This document shows positions 42,591 through 54,373 of a stretch of 64,000 nt of DNA, in pieces (positions within the stretch are counted from its first letter, which is position 1; each line of letters begins with the position of its first letter). A program made the position numbers and the translations under genes. The stretch covers positions 17,305,936 to 17,369,935 of the forward strand of contig OX369253.1 in NCBI GenBank assembly GCA_947284805.1, written 5' to 3'. The stretch is from Coleophora flavipennella (lineage: Eukaryota; Arthropoda; Insecta; Lepidoptera; Coleophoridae). A model generated the notes under the pieces. The model saw nothing but the letters and a program-made list of their open reading frames with translations. It was not told the origin of the DNA and did no database searches.

Positions 42591-43740
42591 TTAAACTAAG
42601 GTTTTGCGGGGGATGGTTTGGAGGATTTTCTCCAAGTAGCTGGGCTCATTTTGGAGAATCGCGACTAGCGCAGATGCTAGTCGGTCGGGCGAAATGGCCT
42701 GCGCCATTGCGCTAGAAGGCAGTGGTGGTACGGGGATAACCCCGACCGAGAGAGACAGGGACAAACAGACAGTACACAGGAGAACAAAAATGACACAGTA
42801 TACAAGAGAGAAAAAACAATAGTGAAAATAAAAGAGTCTTACTCCAAAACAGGCGACAGACACACACAAACACACGCGCGCGACCCTTACCGATCGACGA
42901 TCGATAAGAGTGCAAACGAGATAGTTGTCGGCGGGGTGCCGAGAGCGGGGGTACTGAGCGCACGCGTCCTACCGGGACGGCAGACGGTGAGCGCATGATT
43001 TTTGACTTTATTATTATTATTATTATTATTTTTTCCCCCTGTTAAGGGAGAGCGGAGGTGAATGCGTTTACGCATACCAGGGGAAGCTTCGGCCGCAGGC
43101 CGAAGCTGCCGCTGGTTATGTGGGACTCATAGCTCTGCGCCTATATGCATACGTCCCCGTTACACTCGGAAGGTGTATGAATACGTATGCACAGGCCCAA
43201 AGACCACACTACCCACTAAACACCCCCTCGCGAAGTTTGGCAGCGTTCGACTTTATTATTATTATTTTATTTTTTTTCCCCCCTGTTAAGGGAGCGCGGA
43301 GGTGAATGCATTTACGCATACCAGCGGAAGCTTCGGCCGCAGGCCGAAGCTGCCGCTGGTTATGTGGGACTCAGAGCTCTGCGCCTATATGCATACGTCC
43401 CCGTTACACTCGGAAGGTGTATGAATACGTATGCACAGGCCCAAGGACCCCACTACCCACTAAACACCCCCTCGCGAAAACTTTGGCAGCATAGCCACCT
43501 TAAAAGTTCGTCGGTGCGACCCTCACCCTTAGGGAAGGGTGGGGAAAAATGCTCTATTTACATCCTAAATCTACGCCTCCCAACTAGTTAGAGTCTAAGT
43601 GAGCACACGTTTTCTCAGTGTTTCCCTGTCCCGCACCGCGTCTGTCTCGCTCGCTCTTTGACGCCCTCGGAACTGGCGGTGATCCAAGTGACGCGGTGCT
43701 CGGCGGCGTCCTGTTTGGCTCGCTGTCCGTAACACTTAAA
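42591..43740 (-). other. GC-rich block, possible retroelement 5' region
   Basis: Richer in GC than the flanks. On the minus strand an open segment ends MAQAISPDRLASALVAILQ, then YLEKILQTIPRKTLV and a stop at 42591-42593; the first ATG of that helix-forming piece is near 42711. Upstream on the same strand lie the tandem duplication (43003-43495) and another GC-rich stretch (43600-43735). A retroelement 5' UTR with repeated promoter units before a truncated ORF1 is one reading. I cannot name the element. Confidence 0.35.
43003..43495. repeat. 244-bp tandem duplication with internal palindrome
   Basis: Two copies, anchored at 43089 and 43333. Each has a TTA-repeat (attattattatt), 'cccctgttaagggag', the palindrome agcttcggccgcaggccgaagct (10-bp stem, GCA loop) and 'actacccactaaacacccc'. 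Very similar copies, so recent. Confidence 0.92.
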
Positions 43741-44049
43741 TATATATTTTTTTCATAGTTTTACGATAAACAGTTTTGAAGTTAATTAAGAAAATAGGTG
43801 AATATTTACTATTCTATCCTTAACTGCGAAACAACTAAATCTTGAAACATCACATTGTTGAGGTTAAAAGCATAAATTACAGAAAAAAGTCCTTCAGTCC
43901 CCACAGGAAAAATAAAATTTCCGAAGTTCAGAATAAGTAGACTTTTATTTACTTAAAGCAAAGTACTTACTGAGAGGTCTTGTTCTGTTGGTAGTTCAAA
44001 TTTTGGTAAGGAACCCTGTTAGTGTGACCCCTAGGTGCGCTCTGTCGGT
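43741..44049. other. AT-rich DNA, nothing recognised
   Basis: No ORF or named repeat. Confidence 0.5.
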
Positions 44050-44300
44050 TTTTTTAATTTGTTAGTAAATCCGCCATAATCCTTATTCATATTATAAACG
44101 TGAAAGTATGTATGTATGTATGAATACATAGATGTTTCTTGCTCTTTCACGCCATAACAGATAAACGGATCTGGATGAATTGTGATGAAAGTATTGTTTA
44201 TTCCACGCTTGCGAGCCACTCCCGGCTCGCGCACTGCGCACCCTCGTAGACTGTCATAGAAACAATGTTTACGCGAGCGAAGCCGCTAGCAAAAGATAGT
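44050..44300 (-). repeat. Family C copy, rearranged
   Basis: The 3' part (44085-44180, with a TATG microsatellite and 'ctttcacgccataacag') is joined to the 5' end (44205-44295, 'gcgcaccctcgtagactgtc' and 'gcgagcgaagccgctagc'), all inverse. Confidence 0.65.
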
Positions 44301-44329
44301 AACACATATTGTATGTAATTTCCGTTTGA

Positions 44330-44400
44330 ATGTTCGTACGGACGGATGGACAGACAGACAACGTAAAGGGTCATGTTACATGGCACGGAACTCTAAAAAG
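44330..44400 (-). repeat. Family H fragment
   Basis: 'cggatggacagacagacaac' and 'catggcacggaactctaaaa', inverse of the family H opening. Confidence 0.6.
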
Positions 44401-45339
44401 CTTAGTGTGCGTGTAAAACGTTACGTTCACATATTCCCTACATTTCTGCTTTTGAATAATTATTATAAGGCTTCCTTCGTCATTAAATTCGTGTGGGCCA
44501 TTTGTTTTATTCCCATTGTTTTTGCACAACAAATGTCTTTGTGAATCGCTATGCGAATATTGTAAGCGTTCATGGTTTATTTCAAGCGATAAGATATTCT
44601 TGTTTTTCGGGTTCCGTAGTCGAGAAGGTTCCTTTTCCTCTAATATGGTTGACGGGAACGATGGAGATTTCTTCTATCAATACTACTAATCATGTTTAAT
44701 AGTAATAAAATGTTAAACAACCTAAGAATTGACGTGGAAGCGACAAGACATGACAAGTCTAGTACTTCTTTGAATTAATATTTTTATCTTAGCATTGATA
44801 TGAGTGGTGCATGCTCGCTTAAATGTTTGTGCGGATGGTGGCGCATCGGAAGTCGAATCGTTCCTTTCCCTTTAATATGGTTGATGGGAGCGATGGCTGA
44901 CTCTCGCGTTATACTCGTGATCTGATGCTGTCCATGTGAACTGGGCATTAATGACATTCAATGATTTTTTTGTTTAACTTTTCGTTTAAAATTTTTTTCA
45001 TGTTCTAATGACATAATCTAGTTTATTTCAAGGATTGGATTTTGACGTTATTAATTAATGATTGTTTATTTCTTGATTTTTCAAAAATGAAATTATGTTA
45101 TTATTATTTTATGACTATCATAAAGAGTGTAATTTGCACCTATTTTGAATAAATACCTTGGAGATTGAACCTTAAACCCTTATAGTTTCCCTATGTCTGT
45201 CTGTCTGTTCATCTTTCCGCGGATGAGCTCGGAGAATAGTAACTAATTATATAGAAAGCTGTAATTTGGCATGAGTATCATATAAAAAACCCCTACGTGT
45301 AAAGAGGATGTGAATTTTTTTGAAGTAAAACTTCTTTAC
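44401..45339. other. AT-rich DNA with diverged repeats
   Basis: 'cctctaatatggttgacggga' (44638) and 'cctttaatatggttgatggga' (44869) are two diverged copies of one segment. 45165-45240 is a family H remnant (tgtctgtctgtctgttcatc). No gene. Confidence 0.5.
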
Positions 45340-45490
45340 GCACGCTTGACTTGGGGAGTAAGCAGGTGAATGCGTTACGCTAACGGTGATTTCCAGTGTG
45401 TGATTGGGCGCGGCGAACGGCACGCTTGACTTGGGTAGTACACTGGTGAAAACGTTACGCGAACGATGATTAAGTTTTCCTTGAGTCGTG
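45340..45490 (+). repeat. Two-copy 80-bp direct repeat
   Basis: 'cacgcttgacttgggg' and 'cacgcttgacttgggt' at about 45341 and 45421, each followed by a 'gcgttacgctaacg' type sequence. Confidence 0.75.
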
Positions 45491-45597
45491 TGGTCCAAAG
45501 CACACTCGTTGTTTTTCGTTAATGTACCTTACAGTGTGGAATATAGTTGAATAGATATTTCAAGGCTAGTTATTGGGGGTTATCTGTTACCATTTTT

Positions 45598-45923
45598 GAT
45601 GTGTAACATCTTTGTTCTCGCTTTTCTGCAATTTGTGGGAGTGATTTCGTGAAATGGGACGGAAATGTGTAACATGGGACGGAAATGTGTAACAGGAAGT
45701 CGCTAAAGCGCGCGCTATTCGATCTGACGAATGAGCTTTGCTCTCGCTTTCCTGCAATTTGTGGGAGTGATTTCGTGAAATGGGACGGAAATGTGTAACA
45801 GGAAGTCGCGAAAGCGCGCGCTATTCGATCTGACGAATGAGCTTTGCTCTCGCTTTCCTGCAATTTGTGGGAGTGATTTCGTGAAATGGGACGGAAATGT
45901 GTAACAGTGATTTGTTACACATC
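45598..45923. mobile_element. Short inverted-terminus element with tandem units
   Basis: Ends gatgtgtaac (45598-45607) and gttacacatc (45914-45923). Inside are three units anchored by ctgcaatttgtgggagtga at 45626, 45752 and 45858. The unit is 106 bp; the first is 126 bp because atgggacggaaatgtgtaac is doubled. The 97-codon minus ORF is a by-product. Confidence 0.75.
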
Positions 45924-46100
45924 ATAGGTCTCGTTTTTTTTTTTAATTTAGGGAACTGTTAGCGAAATTTAAAGCTTGAAAGTGCTGATTTTTTATATTT
46001 AAAAGAAAACTGTAACGCCTAGGTAGGCTTTCTTTGTGTAAGTCGATAGTAGTTGAATTTGAAAAAAGTTCATAATATGTAGATTATTCCATAGAAGATG

Positions 46101-46252
46101 TTTTTTTTTATTCACAATTAGTAAGCCCTTGGCATCATCTCACCTGATGGTAAGTGACGATGATGAAGAAGATGGAAGCGGGCTTACCAAGATTCCCTAA
46201 CACTATGGAGATCTTATTTTCATGCCGGAACACATCAACTGCAGTAATTTTG
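46101..46252 (-). repeat. SINE A 3' half
   Basis: 'cacaattagtaagcccttgg', 'cacctgatggtaagtgacg', 'gaagcgggcttaccaagatt' and 'catgccggaacacatcaa'. Confidence 0.85.
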
Positions 46253-47142
46253 TTTTTCAACACATACTTTTTTCTCTTATTAACTCTTTCAGACCGTCAT
46301 CGGCAAGGGGTACAAGACTGCAAAAAAAAATGTTATTTTACTGGGAAATTAGTCAATACATAAGCCCATTCGTTAGCTCAATTAACCGCCCTTTTTACGT
46401 CAAACTATTCCGACAAAAGGGCCGCTCTGAGTTCAGTCGCGACGCCGCTGACGTTACAACCGCATGGGGTTGCGCAAATCTTGTTCAATTATGAATTATT
46501 AATGTAGACGATGATTCTAAAGATACTGCAGTGAAAGTGATTAAAATAAATGATACATTCTAAATATAAAGATACCTATTTTTTTTGTAAAATGTTTTAT
46601 CCTTCAACACATTTTCAGAACTCTGTTCGGGTGTACTGCGGCAAATTTTCCGAACGAACTAACTAGCAAAAAGTTAAAAAGTAATGTCTTGTTTAGTCTA
46701 GAATACAGATAAAAAAATGAAACGACGAAAATAAAGAACAGGTATTGTTTTTTTATTTAGAAACTAGATTTTGCTCGCGGCTTCGCTTTCGCTCAGTTCA
46801 CTAATTCTAGAGATTACTTCCTACAAACAAACTCACAAACTAACAAAATTTATCTCTATATAATATAAGTGTAGACTATCAACTCTGCAAAATATAGTTA
46901 GCAGTAGTAACAGATAACATGACATAGTCAAACGCATTCAAATTTTGAATTTAAAAAAAACCCTAGGGATTCCAAAGCACGTAACTCGAGTTTAAAATAC
47001 TGTCGCTCCCGATGTGGACACTCTACTTTTTATCACCCTCTGTAAGACAATAAAAAAATGCAACTTATGAATAATATTTATTTTGTCTGGGAAAGGTTTA
47101 TTTTATAATACAGCCAGTTGCTAGTGTTAGTGATCGATCTCT
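46253..47142. other. AT-rich DNA, minor repeats
   Basis: 46752-46810 starts like family C (actagattttgctcgcggct). 46925-46970 resembles a LINE tail (caaacgcattcaaattttg). A 90-codon ORF (46222-46494) has no motif. Confidence 0.5.
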
Positions 47143-47655
47143 TTGGTGATTGGAACCCGGCGGGGTCAACTTTGTAAGACTCGGTTTGGTTGGTGGTAGG
47201 GAATTTTCATAGCCCACCTGGCTAGCTACCAACATCTTATCTAATTCATCAACAACATTAATGTGTTCCGGCTTGAAGATAAGATAGCCAGTTCTCCAAT
47301 GCGTAGGGGAATCTTTGTAAGCCCGCTTCCATTTTCGGCATCATCGTCACTTACCATCAGGTGACATGATGCCAAGGGCATATAAATTGGGAATTAAAAA
47401 AAGTTTTGTTAGTGTCAAGTGTCCCCCCGCCATCGGCCAGCCATACGGGCCTTTGTACAGATAACTTTTTAAACGGACCTATTTGCAGATAATTTTTGCA
47501 GAAACAACCACCATCTTATCTAAGTCATCAACAACATTGAAGTGTTCCGGTTCTTCATTGTGTTGGGGAATCCTGGTAAGCTCGCTGCCATCTACAGCAT
47601 CATCGTCACTTAGGATTATACCAAGGGCTTACCAATTGTATTTTTTTTAATTATA
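47143..47655 (+). repeat. Two SINE A fragments
   Basis: 47143-47397 keeps body and tail (cttatctaattcatcaac, gtgttccggcttgaagat, accatcaggtgacatgatg). 47500-47655 is a shorter body and tail copy with a deletion in the tail. Confidence 0.8.
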
Positions 47656-47884
47656 CAGCCAGTTACTTGTTCACACAATGTTAGTGATCGATCTCTTTGG
47701 TGATTAGAACATTAACTAACAATCCGCATTCCAAGTTGACATCACTTTTAGTCGATCTATAGAGGGTCAATTGAGGAAAAACTTACCACTCCGGGAGTGC
47801 CTAGAGAAGTGAAAACTTTTTACAGTTTTATAAGTTTAAAACCTCCGAGTGTTCCTGGCAAACGACTAGGATGACAAAGTTTTG

Positions 47885-48080
47885 ACCACACTTTGGACAC
47901 TTCATACAACGGGCCAGGAATTACATTTCTAAAAAGGAATGGTGGAACAAACAAAATGGCGGCGAAATCCTATACGTTCGACAACCAAACTGTAACCAAT
48001 CTGGGTTACGAGGGGGTGAGGTCGCAATCTAGAGAACGACAGGGAGTGTCCATACGGTATGTTAATACTAATATAATTAT
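47885..48080 (+). repeat. Family F repeat
   Basis: Closely matches 25511-25716, ending 'cagggagtgtccatacggta'. Upstream, 47787-47880 carries 'actccgggagtgcctag' as at 7328. Confidence 0.8.
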
Positions 48081-48524
48081 ATAGTTTGGTTTTGATCCTG
48101 CCAGTGTTCCTAGTAAGGAGTCGGTGTCGGTCTCGATATCGATGTCGCGAGTTCAAGGGTTTTTTCCGATCTCAAAAGATGCCTAACGCGATCAAAGGAG
48201 TTTCCACTAAATTCCTAACGCGCCTAAAGAAGTTTTCACTTAAAAAAACTATACCTGTAGTTTCAGTTTTATTTAGCGAATAAATTTAGTTAAAAAATAA
48301 ATCTGAAACGGCTTTTCACTGCATTGTATTAAATTTCATGTAAATCGGAGAACAATTGAAGCGATAGCACACAATGCTTTTGAAACTAGTGCTCTTTGTT
48401 TTGCGTGGTTTATGTTATGGCCCGACCTATTTAAATTTAGACTAACGAGCACTCGTGGAACTGTTATGGTGAGATTTTTAATGAAATACCTGGAAGCTAT
48501 AACCAAAGTATATACAGAGTGTAG
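48081..48524. other. AT-rich DNA, nothing firm
   Basis: Contains tcgatatcgatgtcg near 48131. No gene recognised. Confidence 0.4.
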
Positions 48525-48735
48525 ATTTAGATTTCATATGTATGTTTATCCGACGCTCTTTTACGGTGAAGGTAAACATCGTGAGGAAACCTGCACACGC
48601 CTGCAGAGAAACTCGCAGGTTGTGTGTGAAGTCGAATAACCCGCACTGGGCACGCGTGGTCGATTAAGGCCTGATCGCCCTAATTCAGGGTAGGCTCGAG
48701 CACCTCGGTGGAGATGTATAATTATGATCATCATC
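48525..48735 (+). repeat. SINE B, 5'-truncated
   Basis: Body and tail of family B: 'gaggaaacctgcacacgcc', 'ggtaggctcgagcacctcgg', ending in 'atgatcatcatcatt'. Confidence 0.8.
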
Positions 48736-48741
48736 ATTATA

Positions 48742-48997
48742 CAGGGTGTAAGAAAATTGGTGTAGGTCCCGTTAACTGGGGGTCCTACTGGTCATACTGA
48801 ACAACTTTCTCCAAGGAACCCATAGCAAATTCTCAAAAAAATAAGACCCTCCATACTAAAATGCACAAAATCGGTCGATTTTTATAAAGAGAATAAAGTT
48901 TTTTTTACGTTTTCAGCAAAGTTGTAGAACGAAAGTTGTTCAGTATAATGAAGAGAAACACCAGTTAACGGGACCTACCCTAATTTTGTTACACCTG
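48742..48997. mobile_element. 256-bp TA-flanked MITE
   Basis: Starts cagggtgtaagaaaattggt and ends accctaattttgttacacctg, with TA on both sides (48740-48741, 48998-48999). An inner match gtaggtcccgttaactgg / ccagttaacgggacctac extends the inverted termini to about 40 bp. The terminal CAGGGTG is shared with the element at 15285. Confidence 0.85.
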
Positions 48998-49009
48998 TAT
49001 ATATATTAG

Positions 49010-49680
49010 TACTAACATACAGTATGGACACTCCCTGCCGCTCTCTAGATTGCGACCCCACCCCCTCGTCACACAGATTGATACAGATTGGTTACAGTTT
49101 GGTTGTCGGACGTATTCAATTTCGCTGCCATTTTGTTTGTTCCGTCATTCCTTTTTTGAAATGTCATTTCTGGCCCGTTGTATGAAGTGTCCAGGGTGTG
49201 GTACTAACATACAGTACGACACTTCCTGCCGCTCTCTAGATTCCAACCTCACCCCTTCGTCACCCTGATTAATACAGATTGGTTATAGTTTGGTTCCCGA
49301 ACGTATAGGATTTCGCCGTGATTTTGTTTGCTCCGTCATTTGTTTTTAGAAATGTCATTTTACGACCGTCGTTGTATGCAGTGTCCTGGGAGTGCTATAC
49401 TTTGTTTGCAAATAAAAATGTATGTAGGCAGTTGTTGTTTCCCGTTTTGTGTAGGTGTGTTGCTGTTTTGACATTCAAAATTTTATGTATTCATTTATTT
49501 AGCAACACTGCGGCCTCGACGCGCCCTTCAAGCGCGTCTAGACGGCAAAAAATAAAAAAATGGTGGGGGCTCAGGGTATACGTTTCAGTCCAATAAAAAT
49601 ATTATGTGAAATAAACGTGCCATTCGTTTTTTGAAATGTAATTTCTGGCCCGTTGTATGATTTGTCCAGGGTGTGCTTAA
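49010..49680 (-). repeat. Family F copies in tandem, minus strand
   Basis: 49010-49200 and 49200-49398 are two head-to-tail copies ('gacactccctgccgctctct' then 'cgacacttcctgccgctctc'). 49618-49680 is a third partial copy. 49399-49617 between them is unassigned. Confidence 0.8.
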
Positions 49681-49729
49681 GGGCTGTGCGTTGATACATC
49701 AGTCAATCACTTTTGTCTTTTATATATAT

Positions 49730-50046
49730 AGATACTAGCTGTCCCGGCGAACTTCGTACCGCCTTACATTACATTACACTGCCCTGCCCTACCCTACACT
49801 ACACTACACTACCCTACCCTACACTACCCTACCCTACACTACCCTACCCTACCCTACATACACTACACTACACTACCCTACCCTACACTACTCTACACTA
49901 CCCTACACTACACTACCCTACCCTACCCTATCCTATCTCTCAAGTTGGATCGAACTGCACATGGTGTGCGAATTTTATTATAATCGGTTAAGTGGTTTAG
50001 GAGTCCATTAGGGACAAACATTGTGACACGAGATTTATATATATTA
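49730..50046 (+). repeat. Dispersed repeat split by a CCTAC/ACTAC microsatellite
   Basis: 49735-49770 reads 'actagctgtcccggcgaact' then 'tcgtaccgcc'. 49771-49937 is about 165 bp of pentamers (ctaca/cctac). 49938-50046 continues the repeat ('gtgtgcgaattttattataa', 'gggacaaacattgtgacacg'). Confidence 0.85.
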
Positions 50047-50794
50047 GATATATATTGTGATGCCGATAGTGCCAAAAAAATAATCCGTTAAGCTGTCAAC
50101 TATTAACCTTTTGAAATTTACGTTGAAACATGTTGATCCCTACCCTAAGGACATTCCATAGGTATACGACCCCATATCATGCGAGTCCATATCCCATATT
50201 CTTGACACCAAATAAATTATCCCCTGAAATAGCAGATGCCGTAATTACGGGTCGACAATCTCATTCGTCAGCAATTTGACAAATGTGTGAATTTGCAAAA
50301 GGGCTTCGCTGGTCACCGATCAATCACAACTGACCCTTGCGTGGGGCTGGTGACAAATTTGCTTGTTGGAGTTGTTGTTAGGATAGGATAAAATTTGAAT
50401 CCTTCTATTTAGAGGCAGTATTGTTTAGTGTAAAATTACGGTAATCCAATTAATTTTGAACTTTTTAATAATTATAAACATTATTTTTTTTTATACATCT
50501 ACACTAGGCTAGCTAACTTAACTTTGAATCTAAATTTTAAATGAAACATTGAAATGAACTATTATTGTCATTCGTTCGTTGATTTGGTAGACATTATTTT
50601 GTATTTTTAGATTATTTTAAGGCACTGGATAATAGTCTTTTTACCTCACTTCGGAGGAAGGTTGGAGATAATCGTACTCTGACGTACGATAATGCATATT
50701 GTGTCGTACATTGTATCGGTGTCAAAATTATCGTACATATACGATACATATGAGATGATGCCAAGGGCTTACCAATAGTGAATAAATAATTATT
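50047..50794. other. AT-rich DNA, SINE A tail
   Basis: 50745-50788 is a SINE A 3' end (gagatgatgccaagggctta). 50690-50745 has repeated cgtaca/tacgat motifs. No gene. Confidence 0.5.
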
Positions 50795-51062
50795 GAAAAC
50801 GCTAATCACGTTAAAAAACCGACTTCCATCGCAACAACTTCGAACAGTTTTGCATTATTATTTTTGGTTTTTGTTAATTTTCTAATAAAGCACTAAATAG
50901 ATTTTGATAAAATTTATATGGGACCATACAGGAAGCACTAGCTTTCGAATAGAAAAAAAACATCAAAATCGGTTCACCCAGTCAAAAGTTCTGAGGTAAC
51001 ACACATAAAAAAACATACAGTCGAATTAAGAATCTCCTCTTTTTTGGAAGTCGCTTGAAAAT
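50795..51062 (+). repeat. Family E repeat, best copy
   Basis: Opens aaaaaaccgacttccatcgc and closes ttttttggaagtcgcttgaa, so the ends are short inverted repeats. Interior has 'ttggtttttgttaattttct' and 'catacagtcgaattaagaat'. Confidence 0.75.
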
Positions 51063-52080
51063 AAAATATCGTACGCCTGGCAACGCTGCGTGTTCTAAGG
51101 AAAACTTTTTAAGAGCAGGCTGCCCGCGCAGCACTGGCGGACAACCTGATATTTAATCTTATAAAAACAGCTATACAGTTGAATTTCGCGTCATTTTCTT
51201 TACGCGACCTGCCTCGTTTATTTCGGGCGTACGCGCAACTTTTTTGTTTATTTCGAGCTTAGTAAACATTCTAGGAAGATTTAGTCTTAGCTCTTTTATT
51301 AGTACCTTATTCTCTTACTGTGTATATTTATTTCATGCGCCTAACTTAGGCCTTAATATGGGTCAAATGTCAATATTCAATTCAAATTATTGAAAAACGG
51401 TGTAAAGCTATCACCATGAAAAAATGAAAAAATATATATACTCAAAGTAATAAAAAATCGATTTAATTGAATACAATTTTTAAATTATTACCCTTTTTGA
51501 TGAAAAAAAATATACAGTAGACTCTGTTTTTGGCATTACTTGCAAAATTTCTCGAAAACAAATAGTTAATATTGAATGAAACCAACACACAAAATCGGTG
51601 ACTTTAAGACATTCAATTTAATTGAACACGTTTTTTTAAAATTTATTTGAAAGTGATGAAAAGTAATAAAAAAGTGTAAAAATCGAGAATTGGGCGTTTG
51701 GTTTCAACGTAACAGCCGCGTTGAAGCCCGCCTTGATTTGAACTTAAAATGAATAAAATAGACTTACGTTCGATATTATTGAAACACGTATCAACCTGCT
51801 CGGATTGAGTGATCTTAGCGCCTTGAGTAATGTTAGAGAAAAGTCTAATAATCTCTCAAAACTACATAGTTTCGCATAATAAAAAGTGTCGCAAGAAAAC
51901 CAATAAGTAAATCGTTTCTTTGTTTCAGCTATACGAAAGAAGAATTTTCAAAGAATCAGCTGTGAAGTCTTCACATTCAGCAAGCTTGCGGACGACTCAA
52001 CATATTCTATGAAAAATGCACAAATTTTGGTAGAATTTTTGTAGTTTTGTTTTATTTTACGCGACGTATTTATTTTACAT
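51063..52080. other. AT-rich DNA, nothing recognised
   Basis: No ORF above 60 codons in a kilobase; no repeat I can name. Confidence 0.5.
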
Positions 52081-52256
52081 ATTATCTGGTTCAAATGCTG
52101 TTAGGATACGACCTTTTGGAATGGAGAGGCGTACTTACATTGTATTCGTCACTAACGTGTCACACGCTTTCCCGAAAGCGCTGCTAATGGTCAGTTGACG
52201 TCATATGCCGCTCCATTCCAAAAGGTCGTATCCTAACAGAATTTGAACCGGATAAT
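52081..52256. mobile_element. 176-bp MITE with 46-bp inverted termini
   Basis: attatctggttcaaatgctg at 52081 is matched at the right end by tttgaaccggataat (inverse), and both continue into ttaggatacgaccttttgga / tccaaaaggtcgtatccta. Two mismatches in 46 bp. No ORF. Confidence 0.9.
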
Positions 52257-52447
52257 ATTCACTCGACGTACGCAGGTGAAGGTTTATATTTCATCAAAAA
52301 GTGGTTCAGAAATTTTTAATAGGTGAAATTCAATCTCCTCGTGCTTAAACTGAAACAGAAAGTTTTTGGGGATTAGGGTGAACCAACCACATGAGCCAAA
52401 CCAAAGCAACCAACCACCATACCAACTTTCATTTTTATAGCTGTAAC

Positions 52448-53265
52448 TAGCTGTTGACCGCGGCTTCGCCCGCGTGGATATCGTTTTTATGACTGTCTTT
52501 GGGTGTGAGTTTTGCGCGAGCCGCCAGCGCCTCGCGAATGTAGACATAAAAATTTTACAAATACCTCAGGAACTGTATCTGGCTATTGAATTGCTATTGG
52601 ATGCGTTATATACAAAAAGATACCGCAGTTGTTTAAAGATCTGCCTCTTAACAGATTTAAGAAAACCCTACACGAATGGCTTCTTCAAAATATGTTTTAT
52701 TCTCTTGATGAGTTTTTGGGTCACAGATTATGATGTATATATTGTCAAGGATTGAATGTGAAGTTTTTTTGTTTTTTTCTATCTATTACTACAATAACAT
52801 TTGCATGCTGTTGTTCTATATAGCTAAACAAGATAATCCTTTATTAATAAAAACAAACATTATGTAACTTACAGTACCTTGCTCCCTCAACCAATTCTTT
52901 ACAAAAAAATCACTTCAATTCGTTGCTCCATTACGACGCTGACGTGCGCGAGCGTGGAAATTAGTTTTACCCAGCTCTCTCGGGAACCATGTCAGTATAT
53001 GCTAATTAGTTTTATTTTTATTTCCCATTCCTCAACCGTCTTTGTGCAAAATATCACAACAATCCATTGTTCCGTTGCAATGTTAAAGAAATTAACTTAA
53101 AAAGGAGTATTTTTCAGTTTCCTCAGGAAATTAGCTATTTTCACGCGTATGTCCTTTCCAGTGACACAGGCTACCTGCAAGCCGAGTTTCATCATGATTG
53201 GTCAAATTGCTGAAGCGTGAAAAGGTAACAAATAAATTTTTACATTTATAATATTATATTATGGA
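52448..53265 (+). repeat. Family C, split copy
   Basis: 52448-52580 is the 5' part (ctagctgttgaccgcggctt, 'tcgcccgcgtggatatcg'). 52581-52870 is unrelated AT-rich DNA. 52871-53265 holds internal and 3' parts ('ccattgttccgttgcaatgt', 'catgattggtcaaattgctg', 'gcgtgaaaaggtaa'). Confidence 0.65.
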
Positions 53266-53864
53266 TAGTCTTTAAGGCGAAACCCTTTCAGAAAATAATG
53301 CAATTGGTTGGAAAAAGCCATTTTTCTGCGGTTGGAACTGCAATATATTTATCATTTTTTAAATAAATTTATAACAATATGTCTGCTACACAGTGTAGGA
53401 GGCCAGAAATGGGATTTGATACAATTTTCTCAATAGAAAAAAATTGCAAAGTTCGCAAAATTATAAATTTTTGCTTTGTTTTAGCCCACGAAAACCAGTT
53501 TTACTTCACTACAGTTAGACATAGCACCTTATTTTTTCTCTCTCTTATTTATCAATTAAATCCTGACAAATTTTTTTGAAATCAATTTTTTTGAAATATC
53601 TAATTTAAAACGAAAAAAACATCGAAAAAGTGCAAAAGTAGGGAACACGTAAAGGAAAAGGCAGAGACAACTGTTCCAAGGCGTATTGGGTCTTAAGTAA
53701 AACAGCTGTGATATATCGATGAACAAATAGGCGGTAATGTGGCAAAACAATAAGGGTTCCCAGTTTGAGTTAATGGATGTATTACGACCTCGTCCCCCTC
53801 GATCTCGCTAAGGATGCCATCATTCAAAGCCGCCACCAGCTCGTTTTTAGGGGTGAAGATTCAC
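53266..53864. other. AT-rich DNA, nothing recognised
   Basis: Two 64-66-codon ORFs without motifs. Confidence 0.45.
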
Positions 53865-54210
53865 TAACGCAATGGGGAACTGGTTATCTTAATTTCATGA
53901 CTAAACATGTCAATACTGTGATGTTTTAGAGGCAATATTTAAATTAAATTGTGGTAGCTAGCCAAGCGGTCTTATGAAATGCCCTACCACCAACCAAACC
54001 GACAAAGTTAGATTCCACTTAAATCGAACCCGCGACCTCCTGGTAATGGATTAAACATTACGCCACAGAGGCGATAAATAATAACAGGTTGTATATGGAT
54101 GTTTTTTTTTTGTTTTTTTTTTATTCACAATTGGTAAGTCCTTGGCATCATCTCACCTGATGGTAAGTGACGAAGATGCCGAAGATGGAAGCGGGCTTAC
54201 CAAGATTCTC
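53865..54210 (-). repeat. Two SINE A pieces
   Basis: 53865-54076 is head and body (tcgaacccgcgacctcctgg, attacgccacagaggcg). 54106-54210 is a separate tail piece (cacaattggtaagtccttgg, cacctgatggtaagtgacg). Confidence 0.8.
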
Positions 54211-54373
54211 CAACGGAGAATTTACCGGAGAATGATTTTCCCATTGTCGCCTGATTTCCGCCAGAAGTATATTGATGAGAAATGTTTTTCCGATGAAGAA
54301 AGAAACAAAGAAAGAAATGAATTTTATTCAGCAAAAAAAGGAAAAATAATTACAGTATAAGTTACTTAATATA

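Noticed and set aside
49771..49937. Telomeric repeat
   Set aside because: Units are CCTAC/ACTAC, not CCTAA, the insect telomere motif.
49713..49991. Repetitive 92-codon ORF
   Set aside because: Translation of a pentanucleotide microsatellite.
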